The translations under genes and the position numbers were made by a program. A stretch of DNA of 64,000 nucleotides from Blastopirellula sp. J2-11. Lineage in GTDB: Bacteria; Planctomycetota; Planctomycetia; Pirellulales; Pirellulaceae. The notes below the pieces were generated by a model, which saw only the letters and a program-made list of their open reading frames with translations, ran no database searches and was not told the DNA's origin. Every line of letters begins with the position of its first letter. The first letter of the stretch is position 1. This document shows positions 44,744-53,429 of the stretch, piece by piece. The stretch is from NCBI RefSeq assembly GCF_024584705.1, contig NZ_CP097384.1, positions 2,480,001-2,544,000 of the forward strand. Direction: 5' to 3'.

Positions 44744-46063
44744 ATGCACTTCTATCACTGCTATCGTTCCATACTGCTGGCGATTTGCCTGTGCGGCTGG
44801 GCCGTTGCGGCCGATGCTCCGCCGAATGTCGTTCTGATCTTGTCGGATGATCAGGCGTGGACCGACTACGGTTTTATGGGGCACAAGACGATTCAGACCC
44901 CCAGTCTCGACCGCTTGGCGCGCGAGTCTCTGACGTTCACCCGCGGTTATGTGCCAGACAGCTTGTGTCGCCCGTCGCTAGCAACGATTATCTCTGGACT
45001 TTATCCGCATCAGCATGGCATCGTGGGAAATGATCCTCCCCAGCAAGCCCCAGGAGAAACTTCGGCAGCGACGGATCAGCGCTATCAAACCGGCACGCGG
45101 AATGACTTTTTGCAGCACGTCGATCGGATGCCGAAGCTGGCCGAGATCCTGTCACGCGAAAAGGGATACGTTTCGCATCAGTCAGGCAAGTGGTGGGAAG
45201 GCAACTACGCGCGCGGAGGATTTGACGAAGGGATGACGCACGGCGATATCACGCGCGGGGGTCGTCACGGAGACGTGGGGCTTTCGATCGGTCGCCAGGG
45301 GATGGAACCGGTATTTGACTTCGTGCGACGAGCGAAAGCGGACGACAAACCGTTCTTTGTCTGGTATGCGCCGTTTTTGCCTCACACGCCGCATACGCCG
45401 CCAAAACGCATTTTGGCCAAATATCGCGACAAAACTCCCAGTCTGCCGATCGCCAAATATTGGGCGATGTGCGAATGGTTTGATGAGACGTGCGGGCAAC
45501 TGCTCGACTTTTTGGAAGAAGAAAAGGTCGCCGACAACACGATTGTGATTTACGTCTGCGATAACGGTTGGATCAATCAAGAAGAGGCGAGCAAGTACGC
45601 GCCGCGCTCGAAACGCTCGCAGTACGACGGCGGAACGCGAACGCCGATCATGGTTCGTTGGCCTGGTCATGCGACGCCGGAGATCAACACGACCGATCTG
45701 GCGAGTTCGATCGACATTGTGCCGACCGTTTTGGCGGCCGTCGGAATCGAAAAGCTGCCGGAGATGGCAGGGCTCAATCTGTTAGACTCCCAAGCGGTCG
45801 CGGCACGCGATGCGATCTATGGCGAGATCCTGGAGCATGACATCCGAGCGATGGACGATCCCGTCGCGAGTCTCCGCTTTCGCTGGGTCATCGACGGGCC
45901 GTGGAAATTGATCGTCCCCTATGCGCCCAACGAGCCGAAAGCGAAGATCGAATTGTTTCACATCGTGAGCGACCCGATGGAAGAAGCGAATATGGCGGCG
46001 AAAGAGCCGGAAGTGGTGAAACGATTGAAGGCGAAGCTGGACGCCTGGTGGCCGGCGCCGTGA
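44744..46063 (+). CDS. Sulfatase, Cys-type with CRPSL core
   Basis: Start chosen at ATG 44744 (GAGGA six bases before it); 44732 is possible. About 439 residues with a signal peptide (LLAICLCGWAVAADA). NVVLILSDDQAWTDYGFMGH is the metal-binding start of sulfatases. The formylglycine motif is SLCRPSLATIISG: the Cys is followed by R-P-S but the usual Arg two positions later is Leu, a variant seen in iduronate-sulfatase-like members. GKWWEGNY, NPFF-like DKPFFVWYAPFLPH and DNGWINQEE follow. Degrades sulfated polysaccharides in the envelope. It overlaps the next gene by 4 bp. Confidence 0.92.
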   Translation: MHFYHCYRSILLAICLCGWAVAADAPPNVVLILSDDQAWTDYGFMGHKTIQTPSLDRLARESLTFTRGYVPDSLCRPSLATIISGLYPHQHGIVGNDPPQQAPGETSAATDQRYQTGTRNDFLQHVDRMPKLAEILSREKGYVSHQSGKWWEGNYARGGFDEGMTHGDITRGGRHGDVGLSIGRQGMEPVFDFVRRAKADDKPFFVWYAPFLPHTPHTPPKRILAKYRDKTPSLPIAKYWAMCEWFDETCGQLLDFLEEEKVADNTIVIYVCDNGWINQEEASKYAPRSKRSQYDGGTRTPIMVRWPGHATPEINTTDLASSIDIVPTVLAAVGIEKLPEMAGLNLLDSQAVAARDAIYGEILEHDIRAMDDPVASLRFRWVIDGPWKLIVPYAPNEPKAKIELFHIVSDPMEEANMAAKEPEVVKRLKAKLDAWWPAP

Positions 46064-47139
46064 GCGACTCGGACTCTCCATCATCGCCGCACTGGCCGCT
46101 TGCCGATGACGACGTACGCGACGCTTTGCTGGCCGCGTACATTGACGGCAATTGGGGCAAATACCATGGTGCGTACGTTCCTCGTTTGGAAGCGGAACTG
46201 GCCACGTATTTCGGGGCGCCGCATACGCTGACCTGCGCATCGGGAACGATCGCCGTCGAGATCGCACTGCGTGCGTTGAATTTGCCGGAGAACGCCGAAG
46301 TATTGTTGGCGGCGTACGACTTTGCCGGCAACTTTCGCGCAATCCAAGCGGCCGGATTGCGCCCTGTGCTGATCGATCTGGCGCCCGATAGTTGGCGGAT
46401 CGACCCCGATCAGTTGGAAGCGGCGATCACGCCCGAGACGAAGGGGATGCTCGTTTCGCACTTGCATGGTGATTTGGCCGAGATGCCCAAGATCATGGAA
46501 ATCGCCGCGCGGAATCAGTTGCAAGTGGTGGAAGACGCCTGTCAGTCGCCGGGAGCGACCATCGGCGATCGCAAAGCAGGAATGTGGGGAGATGTTGCAA
46601 CGCTCAGCTTTGGCGGTAGCAAACTGTTGACCGCTGGCCGCGGCGGCGCCGTCATCACTTCGCGCGCCGACATTCAACAGCGGGCGAAGATTTTCTGCGA
46701 GCGCGGCAATCACGCGTTTCCCCTCAGCGAGTTGCAGGCAGCCGTTTTGATCCCGCAACTAGCGAAGCTCGACGCCTTGAATCAACAACGTACGGCTGCA
46801 GTCGCCCGACTGCGAGACGCGACCCGCGATTCGACCGCTTGGATTACCCCAGCGCCTTGCGATGGAAATGCGGCCTACTACAAAGTGGGCTGGTTTCTCG
46901 CCGATCCGACGACGCGCGACGCAACGTCAGCCCGGTTGCGGGAAGCCAGCATTGCGGTCGACGCCGGTTTTCGCGGCTTTGCTCGCCGACCTTCCACGTG
47001 GTGCCGAAAAGTGGGGGCTCTGCCGCAGGCTCGGCGCGCGGCGGAAGCGACGGTAACGCTCCATCATCCGGTCTTGTTGGCCAGCGAAGCGGAACTGGCG
47101 CGAACGATCGACGTCATCGCCGCACTCGCCGGTTCTTAA
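46060..47139 (+). CDS. DegT/DnrJ/EryC1/StrS-family aminotransferase
   Basis: 359 residues from GTG 46060, which overlaps the sulfatase stop codon (GTGA), so the genes are translationally coupled. GNWGKYHGAYVPRLEAELATYFG, then CASGTIAVEIALRAL, VLIDLAPDSWRIDP, HLHGDLAEMPKI, VVEDACQSPGATI and SFGGSKLLTAGRGGAV are the family signatures; SFGGSK carries the PLP lysine. These enzymes transaminate nucleotide-linked keto-sugars or related substrates. Co-translation with a sulfatase suggests a shared carbohydrate pathway, but in this family the partners vary. Confidence 0.88.
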   Translation: MSDSDSPSSPHWPLADDDVRDALLAAYIDGNWGKYHGAYVPRLEAELATYFGAPHTLTCASGTIAVEIALRALNLPENAEVLLAAYDFAGNFRAIQAAGLRPVLIDLAPDSWRIDPDQLEAAITPETKGMLVSHLHGDLAEMPKIMEIAARNQLQVVEDACQSPGATIGDRKAGMWGDVATLSFGGSKLLTAGRGGAVITSRADIQQRAKIFCERGNHAFPLSELQAAVLIPQLAKLDALNQQRTAAVARLRDATRDSTAWITPAPCDGNAAYYKVGWFLADPTTRDATSARLREASIAVDAGFRGFARRPSTWCRKVGALPQARRAAEATVTLHHPVLLASEAELARTIDVIAALAGS

Positions 47140-47226
47140 AGCAGAAGCATTGGGGCAAGAATGCAAACAACCCGGCTTCCACCTACGCCGGGTCATTTGA
47201 CTGGAGATTGCACGGTTCTTCGTGGC

Positions 47227-47466
47227 CTATTGGGCCACGGCGCTAATCGCGGAAGTTTCCGATAGCATTTCATGTGTGGGTAGAGAGCCCGGCTCTTCGG
47301 CGTCTGGCGTTTCGTCGGAGTCGATGACCTCGCCTCGCAAAATGCGCACCTGATTGGGGGCTTCGATCCCAACGGTCACTCGGTTGCCCGAGATTCGATT
47401 GATCACGATGGTTACGTTGTCACCTACGTGGATCGTTTCACCAATTTTTCGACTGAGGATTAACAT
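47227..47466 (-). CDS. csrA: Second CsrA paralogue
   Basis: 79 residues from ATG 47466; the longer frame to 47613 is not coding-like. MLILSRKIGETIHVGDNVTIVI then VTVGIEAPNQVRILRGEVID is a complete CsrA core, followed by a 24-residue acidic tail. The core differs from the copy at 42091 at many positions, so the two are old paralogues rather than a recent duplication. Hairpin CGTGGCC-TATT-GGGCCACG lies at its 3' end (47221-47238). Confidence 0.93.
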   Translation of the reverse strand: MLILSRKIGETIHVGDNVTIVINRISGNRVTVGIEAPNQVRILRGEVIDSDETPDAEEPGSLPTHEMLSETSAISAVAQ

Positions 47467-47971
47467 GTTTGGGTTCCTTCCAGGGGTCGCTGGATAAGTG
47501 CGTTCTTCGCAAATCAGGGGGGAGTAGGTTCGCGACCGTCCGAAGGCGACGTTTCGCGTTGACCTGCCCTCTGTAGAAAGCAACCCGAAGGCCAAACTTG
47601 GAAAAAATTTCAATTGCGGCGTCTGATTTGTTTGTAAGTGCTGATTTGAAAGTCATTTACAAAAAATGTTTTTCGGTGGCAAGGGTCTCTGTAACGCCAC
47701 GTCGGACCTCTCCTGTCTGTCTCATTCTGAGACAGGCTCTTCATTGTGAGAAGTTTTCTTGGGCAAAACTTGAAGAAAGCTCAGAAATTTTGACGTTTTG
47801 CAGGCCCCGTTTGCGCCATGAATATTGGAGGGGAATTGATTTCTCCTGCAACAGAGAGTCAGGGAGAGAAGAAACGGCTGTCTCCGCTGGATCTACTAGA
47901 AAATGGGCCGCCTGCTTGTCGAAACAACCGCTTGCGTATTACTATTTTAGAGGGGAACCTCAAAGGGTGGT
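47467..47971. other. Intergenic region, about 505 bp
   Basis: No supported gene. It carries a hairpin, CCTGTCT (47712-47718) with AGACAGG (47730-47736). The left part is the leader of the minus-strand csrA, the right part that of the plus-strand gene at 47972. Long leaders are common targets of CsrA. Confidence 0.4.
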
Positions 47972-48442
47972 ATGAACTACTCAATTAGGATCACTCATGG
48001 CTCGAGTACTTCTTGTTTCTCCTCAAGGGATGGAATGGCTAAGGAGCAAGTTTTTCTGTGCGGAGTTCCCTACCGCATGACGTCGAAGGGGCCCGTCTTT
48101 TGCCTCACTTCTAACTCCAGTGGGGCTCGCTGGGGCTTTCCTATGACACCTGACGAAACGAGGAACATCGAGCAACTGTTGCATGCGCTCTCCCGGGACA
48201 TTGGGTTGGGCTGTTCGTTTCATTTTACTGATCCGATCGACTGCTTTCCTACTTCGCGAAATGAAGCCCAGGGGCATATTCACGCCTATCTCTTGCGGGT
48301 CGATGTCGAATATGCGATTTGGTCGCGCAGCTCTGAATATCGCCGCCGCTGGTGTCTGTCGGACGAAGCGCAGCTGCGGGTCCGCCGCAAGCCGATCCAG
48401 CGCTTGATTGACAACGCGGTTCGAAAACTCGAAAAAACGTAG
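47972..48442 (+). CDS. Degenerate Nudix-like protein (156 aa)
   Basis: The middle reads ARWGFPMTPDETRNIEQLLHALSRDIGLG, then HIHAYLLRVDVEYAIWSRSSEYRRRWCLSDEAQLRV and a final helix. The layout WGFP...ET...L..DIGLG and R-x-W-x-x-x-DEA at the end matches Nudix hydrolases, but the Nudix box itself (G-x5-E-x7-REUXEE) is broken: its RE and EE residues are missing. The fold may therefore bind nucleotides without hydrolysis. The first 40 residues have two Cys and no signal peptide. Followed by a TPR protein gene. Confidence 0.6.
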   Translation: MNYSIRITHGSSTSCFSSRDGMAKEQVFLCGVPYRMTSKGPVFCLTSNSSGARWGFPMTPDETRNIEQLLHALSRDIGLGCSFHFTDPIDCFPTSRNEAQGHIHAYLLRVDVEYAIWSRSSEYRRRWCLSDEAQLRVRRKPIQRLIDNAVRKLEKT

Positions 48443-48482
48443 GCCTGATCGACTGCTCTCCTTTTCTTGTCGGGATCGTCTG

Positions 48483-49271
48483 ATGCGTTTTCTCCTCTGG
48501 TCGATGTTGTTACTGCCGGCCTATTCCATTTTATTACCAGTCGCATGGGCCGAAGGCGAATCGGCCGAGCAGCTCTCGTTGGCAGCCCGGGTTGCGGTGA
48601 CGACGGGTAAACATGCGCGTGCGGTCGAGTTGGCCACGCTGGCGCTTGAAAAGGATTCGCAAATTGCGGCGATGTACTACCTGCGTGGTCGCGAGCAGTT
48701 TCGCTTGGGGAGGATTGCCGAGTCAGCCGCCGATTTTGATAAGTACGCCCAACTGCAGCCGCAGGAAAAGCCAAAGCTGTGGGAACGAGGGATCACGCTC
48801 TACTACGCAGGACGCTTTCAAGAGGGCGCCGATCAGTTCGCGCTCTACCAAAAGTATCTCAGCAATGATGTCGAGAACGCCGCTTGGCGGTTTCTCTGCA
48901 TGGCGCAAGCCGACGGCGTCGACAAAGCGAAAGCCGAACTATTGCCGATCGCTGGCGATGGGCGGGTTCCGATGATGACGCTCTATCGTTTCTATCGGGG
49001 GCAAGCGACCGAGCAGCAAGTTCTGGACGAGGTTGAAGCGGACGAAATCGGCGCGACTGAGCGAGCTGGCCGCCGGTTCCACGCGGCCCTTTATCTGGGG
49101 CTTTACCACGAAGCGACCGGCCAGGACGACAAAGCGGCGCCCTATTTGGCTCAGGCAGCGAGTAAGGAACTGCAAGAGACGGCCCAAGGCGCGATCAACG
49201 GTTACATGGCCGACGTGGCGCGGATCCACTGGGCGCGAAAGCAAGCGGCGGAAAAAGATCTCAACGACTAA
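48483..49271 (+). CDS. Exported TPR protein
   Basis: 262 residues from ATG 48483 (41 bases after the previous stop). Signal peptide LLLPAYSILLPVAWAEG. Repeats of TPR type cover about residues 30-200: AEQLSLAARVAVTTGKHARAVELATLAL, AAMYYLRGREQFRLGRIAESAADFDKYAQL, LWERGITLYYAGRFQEGADQFALYQKYL and AALYLGLYHEATGQDDKAAPYLAQAA. Probably a periplasmic scaffold. No partner is obvious except the Nudix-like gene just upstream. Confidence 0.86.
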   Translation: MRFLLWSMLLLPAYSILLPVAWAEGESAEQLSLAARVAVTTGKHARAVELATLALEKDSQIAAMYYLRGREQFRLGRIAESAADFDKYAQLQPQEKPKLWERGITLYYAGRFQEGADQFALYQKYLSNDVENAAWRFLCMAQADGVDKAKAELLPIAGDGRVPMMTLYRFYRGQATEQQVLDEVEADEIGATERAGRRFHAALYLGLYHEATGQDDKAAPYLAQAASKELQETAQGAINGYMADVARIHWARKQAAEKDLND

Positions 49272-49596
49272 CCAATCGCCAACGGCGAAACGCCGCGCCA
49301 CACTCTTCCCGCTCCTCGATCGGTTCTGCGGAAAATTGCCGAACTCCAGAGACAATCGCCCCGTGCATGCTGAGTTTGGTCTGCATGATTCTCGGGCACT
49401 CTCGTTCTCGACGACGAGAAGCCGAACTTCGATCCAAGCTCGGTGCGTCCGCAGCAGCGGATATCTGCTCTTTCCAAGCATACTCCCCTAGCTTAGGTCA
49501 TGATGGCCTTGGAAAGTAATTCGCTATTTTCTCTATTTTTTTGCGAGAATCGGCGAGTTTCCGAGCAATTACTTACGAGCGTCAAAGGGTTCGGTA
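49272..49596. other. Intergenic region, about 325 bp
   Basis: No supported gene. It ends with AAAGGG (49585-49590), the ribosome binding site of the ECF gene at 49597. AT-rich stretch TTCGCTATTTTCTCTATTTTTTTGCG near 49520-49550 may hold a promoter or the end of an upstream transcript. Confidence 0.35.
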
Positions 49597-50124
49597 GTGA
49601 CGATTTGCGATAAGAACGAGGAATTTGTACGTCTTTTTGCCCGTGCAGAGGGCAGATTGCGCCGTTATGTCACGGCCATGCTGCCTGTACCCAGCGATGT
49701 GGATGATGTGATGCAAGAGACGGCGATTTCCTTGATGCGAAAGTTCGACCAATACGATCCCGATCTCCCCTTTTTCAATTGGGCATGCCGATTTGCCCAA
49801 TTCGCCGTGAAAAAGCACCGAAATCGCATGAAGTCCAACGGGCGCCAATTCTCCTGCGAGGCCATTGAGGCCATCGCAGCCGAATATCCGCACCACTTAC
49901 AACTATCCGTAAAGCGAGAGAAGGCGCTGAACGATTGCCTGAACCATCTTGGTGACGCAGATCGGCGGCTGGTCGAGCTTCGTTACTTCAGTGAAGAAAC
50001 GGTCGATAGCCTGTCGCAGCGAACCGAAGAACCGGTCGCACGTTTGTATCGTTCGCTTTCCCGGATCCGCAGAATATTGGCGCATTGCGTGCGTAAGAAA
50101 CTGGCCGAAGAGGAAATAACATGA
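49597..50124 (+). CDS. ECF sigma factor, planctomycete type
   Basis: 175 residues from GTG 49597. Region 2: LFARAEGRLRRYVTAMLPVPSDVDDVMQETAISLMRKF and PFFNWACRFAQFAVKKHRNRM. Region 4: CLNHLGDADRRLVELRYFSEETVDSLSQRTEEPVARLYRSLSRIRRIL. It overlaps the FecR-type gene by 4 bp, as does the pair at 29075. It probably controls the DUF1559/PSCyt block that follows on the same strand. Confidence 0.92.
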   Translation: MTICDKNEEFVRLFARAEGRLRRYVTAMLPVPSDVDDVMQETAISLMRKFDQYDPDLPFFNWACRFAQFAVKKHRNRMKSNGRQFSCEAIEAIAAEYPHHLQLSVKREKALNDCLNHLGDADRRLVELRYFSEETVDSLSQRTEEPVARLYRSLSRIRRILAHCVRKKLAEEEIT

Positions 50125-51812
50125 GTTCTCACTTCGATTCTGTCAGCAAAGACGAAGTCAGCCAACTGATTGAAGCTTTGCTGGACGGCAAGATCAGTGA
50201 CGAGCAATTTGGCCGACTTGATCATTGGATCTCGACCAATGCCGACGCTCGACAACTCTATTTCGACTATCTCCAGATTCATCAAGATCTGCCCAACCTG
50301 ATCGCTCGTCAGGAAGATGCGACGCTTCGCAACGTTACTGAACCAGGACGAACCAATTATTCCGCCGCGCGTTCGCCGCGGCGCAAATCTTTTTGGCGTA
50401 CGAAGACCGCCGCGGTTCTCGCCATGGCGTTGTTGGTTCCGATCGCACTGTTCATCGGAATCTATCTCGGGAATTCTTCTTCGGGGTCGAACGCGGAAGT
50501 TGCGAGCGTCCCAGGAGATGAACCAATCATCAACAAGGCGAGCGGTGCGTTTTTTACGAATCTCGCGCACGCACGATTTTTTGGAGAATTACCTCCTCAA
50601 ATTGGCGCTTCCCCCATCTTGAAACGCGATTACGTGCTCATTCAAGGGATGGTGGAACTCGGTTTTCCGAACGGAGCTTCGGCGGTGATCGAAGGTCCGG
50701 CGGCGTTCCGTGTTGATGGAAATGATCTCTTGGCGCTCGACATCGGGCGATGCAGCGTTCATGCTCCTCCAGGCGCGGAAGGGTTTCGCGTGGAGACGCC
50801 GGAGATCAGCATCGTCGATCGCGGCACCCGATTCTCGGTAGACGTCTCGCAAAACAGCGAAACCGATATTCAGGTCATCGAAGGAGCGGCTGACCTTTAT
50901 CGAAAACCGACACGCGATAGCGCCGCAGCGAACGTGACTGGTTCTCCCTTACGATTGCAAGAGAAAGAAGCGATCCGCTTCGCTTTCGTCAACCAGCGAG
51001 AAGCGGTTCCCGTCCCCTTCGATCAGGCTCGTTATCAGTACGGTCTTCCAGATCGAGTAATTTCGTACGAAGCGACCACTAGCGCCGAGGGGCGCGCGAA
51101 ATTGTTGACCAGCGTCACCGTACAGCGTGGACAAAAAGTCGAAACGATCCCCGTCGACAAGCTGATCAACTCAAAAGTGACCTGGTTTCATGCGTCCAAT
51201 TATATCGGCTACTTAGCGGGCGATGAGAAGTTGCCGAGCCCACGCGTCAGTTTGGCTGCGGATCGCAGCCTGCGAACCGGCGTCATCAATATCGGCGGCA
51301 GTCGCCAGCCGCTGACCTCTGATCCGATCATGACGGTCGACGAGAGCCGGGATGACTTCGGCACGCCGGGCATGGCCATCCAGTTCGATCGGCCTGTGCG
51401 CAACGGGCCCGGCGCCGACGTCGTTTTATTTGAGATTCAATTGTTTATGAATCCGCTCGAAGGAGATTCGTTCCACGTGAGTCCGCTTCGATTTGAGGCC
51501 GGGTTGCACTCGCATACGATTCAGACGTTCGACTTAACGATGGAGTCGCCTGAGTCGCTGCAACTAGATGATCTCTACTTTCACACGTTTGAAGAGCCGC
51601 CGCGCTCTTTGGAGCAACTTGAATCGTTTCCTAATACGCCTCTTTTTCAAGTTTCCAAACGACATGCGATCGTTGTTGGAATTGATTTATCCGACCTGGG
51701 CTACGCCGAGGGCGCTCTGGTCGACGGTTTGTTCCTGCAAGATGACTTGGCGGATGAAGATTTCCTCGATCCTGTGCTGATCGCCGGCCTTCCGGAGGTG
51801 AGTCAGCCATGA
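50121..51812 (+). CDS. FecR-domain anti-sigma-type protein with C-terminal extension
   Basis: 563 residues. N-terminal cytoplasmic segment (VSQLIEALLDGKISDEQFGRLDHWI), one membrane helix near 105-125 (AAVLAMALLVPIALFIGIYLG), then a FecR part (MVELGFPNGASAVIEGPAAFRVDGNDLLALDIGRCSVHAPPGAEGFRVETPEISIVDRGTRFSVDV, given as pattern only). The last 250 residues are a beta-rich extension without recognised motif, differing from the DNRLRE-like one at 29656. It should hold the ECF factor inactive until an outside signal is met. Confidence 0.86.
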   Translation: MSSHFDSVSKDEVSQLIEALLDGKISDEQFGRLDHWISTNADARQLYFDYLQIHQDLPNLIARQEDATLRNVTEPGRTNYSAARSPRRKSFWRTKTAAVLAMALLVPIALFIGIYLGNSSSGSNAEVASVPGDEPIINKASGAFFTNLAHARFFGELPPQIGASPILKRDYVLIQGMVELGFPNGASAVIEGPAAFRVDGNDLLALDIGRCSVHAPPGAEGFRVETPEISIVDRGTRFSVDVSQNSETDIQVIEGAADLYRKPTRDSAAANVTGSPLRLQEKEAIRFAFVNQREAVPVPFDQARYQYGLPDRVISYEATTSAEGRAKLLTSVTVQRGQKVETIPVDKLINSKVTWFHASNYIGYLAGDEKLPSPRVSLAADRSLRTGVINIGGSRQPLTSDPIMTVDESRDDFGTPGMAIQFDRPVRNGPGADVVLFEIQLFMNPLEGDSFHVSPLRFEAGLHSHTIQTFDLTMESPESLQLDDLYFHTFEEPPRSLEQLESFPNTPLFQVSKRHAIVVGIDLSDLGYAEGALVDGLFLQDDLADEDFLDPVLIAGLPEVSQP

Positions 51813-51903
51813 GCCAACACCCAACTATTCATTTTCCATTGCTTCACGTTTTCGCGAACTCCTCCGCATTTTATTCATCTCTTTTCTGGATAAGGCACGC
51901 GAT

Positions 51904-52824
51904 ATGAAAACCCCCATTGCTCGTACTCTTCGCAACGGATTCACCCTGGTCGAATTGCTCGTCGTGATCGCAATCATCGGCGTCTTAATCGCACTGCTTT
52001 TGCCGGCGGTGCAGCAAGCGCGCGAAGCTGCGCGCCGCATTCAATGCACGAACAATTTGAAGCAGATGGCGCTGGCTTGCCATAACTATATGGACATCAA
52101 CAAAGAAAGTTTTCCGTCCGGCGCCTTCAAGCAAGATGACAGTCACGGCTGGGCCCTCGCGATCTTGCCGTTCATTGAGCAGAACGTCCTTTACGATGGT
52201 TACGATTTCTCAAAAGGACCTTCGGCGAGCGAGAATGCGACGATTCGTCGAACCGTCATCGGCGGCTATATTTGCCCCAGCTTTAGCGGCAATTCCAGCA
52301 ATACGGCGGCCGCCGCTTACTCCGATGGCGCCCTGTTGACCTATCAAGGCGTCAACGGCGTTTACTACAACGACACGACATTGGATTCAGGCCTACAGGG
52401 AATCGCGTCGGCAGGATTCATTCCTGGCAACGGCGTGTTTCGGGTGAATGGAGCTCGACCGGCCGCCGAAATCACCGACGGGTTGAGCAACACAATCATG
52501 ATCGGCGACTTCATCCATCGTGACCGAACAGGAACCAACGGTGGGTTTCCTGGCAATGTGCGCGTCTGGCTGATCGGCGCCTATTTAGCCGTGGACGGCA
52601 TTTACAACACGAAGGCCATTTATCAAGACACGATCAACTCGCCGCGAGATCGCGCCAATGAAAGTGTCGCATTCAATCACTTGCCTTTTTCTAGCCAACA
52701 TCCCGGCGGCGCCAACTTCGCCGTGGCGGACGCCAGCGTTCGGTTCTTGCCAGAGACGATCCAATTTGACGTCTATCAAGCTGCCGCAACCATCAACGGA
52801 GGCGAGCCGCTCCAACTTCCGTAA
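51904..52824 (+). CDS. DUF1559 pseudopilin-like exported protein
   Basis: 306 residues. Prepilin-type start (NGFTLVELLVVIAIIGVLI), then LLLPAVQQAREAARRIQCT and at the end QHPGGANFAVADASVRFLPETI, the H-x(n)-DG/DAS signature of the family. 91 bases after the FecR gene. As at 24593 it is followed by a transthyretin-like lipoprotein gene. Confidence 0.95.
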   Translation: MKTPIARTLRNGFTLVELLVVIAIIGVLIALLLPAVQQAREAARRIQCTNNLKQMALACHNYMDINKESFPSGAFKQDDSHGWALAILPFIEQNVLYDGYDFSKGPSASENATIRRTVIGGYICPSFSGNSSNTAAAAYSDGALLTYQGVNGVYYNDTTLDSGLQGIASAGFIPGNGVFRVNGARPAAEITDGLSNTIMIGDFIHRDRTGTNGGFPGNVRVWLIGAYLAVDGIYNTKAIYQDTINSPRDRANESVAFNHLPFSSQHPGGANFAVADASVRFLPETIQFDVYQAAATINGGEPLQLP

Positions 52825-52959
52825 GACAAGTTTTTACGCGCCCCTATTTCCTTGGATCCAATATCCCGCCTGATGCCGGAGTCTTGGTCGCGTACTACCG
52901 GTACGCGCCGAGACGTCGCTTGGCGATCCCCTTGGCCACACGACTGAAGGTGACACGTT

Positions 52960-53382
52960 ATGCGTTACATTCTCACTACGATATGCCTGCTCGGTTTGAT
53001 TAGCGGCTGTTCCTCTGGCGGTCGGCTAGAGACGGCGGCGGTGACAGGGAAAGTCACCTATCAGGGCAAACCGCTTCCCTATGGATCGATCAGTTTTCGT
53101 CCCGAAGCCGGATCGCCCGCATATGCCAAGATCAAGGAGGACGGCACATATTCATTAAGTACCTTTGGAAACGGGGATGGCGCCATCGTCGGCAAGCATC
53201 AAGTGCTGATCGTCGCGACCGAGGCCGATGCTGGCGTCGCACCGGCCAATAACTCAGGCATTGAAATGCCTGTCACCAAGTCCGTCATCCCGCAAAAGTA
53301 CGCTAGTTTTTCGACAAGCAAACTGACTGCCGAAGTCATTTCGGGCAAGAGCAATGAATTCAGTTTCACGCTCGTCGATTAA
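52960..53382 (+). CDS. Transthyretin-like lipoprotein
   Basis: 140 residues. Lipobox in LGLISGCSSG (Cys17). Mature part begins VTGKVTYQGKPLPYGSISFRPE, then IKEDGTYSLSTFGNGDGAIVGKHQVLIVA, which matches the transthyretin-like beta-sandwich of planctomycete lipoproteins. Follows the DUF1559 gene by 135 bases and precedes the large PSCyt gene. Confidence 0.88.
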   Translation: MRYILTTICLLGLISGCSSGGRLETAAVTGKVTYQGKPLPYGSISFRPEAGSPAYAKIKEDGTYSLSTFGNGDGAIVGKHQVLIVATEADAGVAPANNSGIEMPVTKSVIPQKYASFSTSKLTAEVISGKSNEFSFTLVD

Positions 53383-53429
53383 ACCGCTCCGTTCGCTTCC
53401 CCGTTATCGCTTTCCCGCCTGCCATACCA

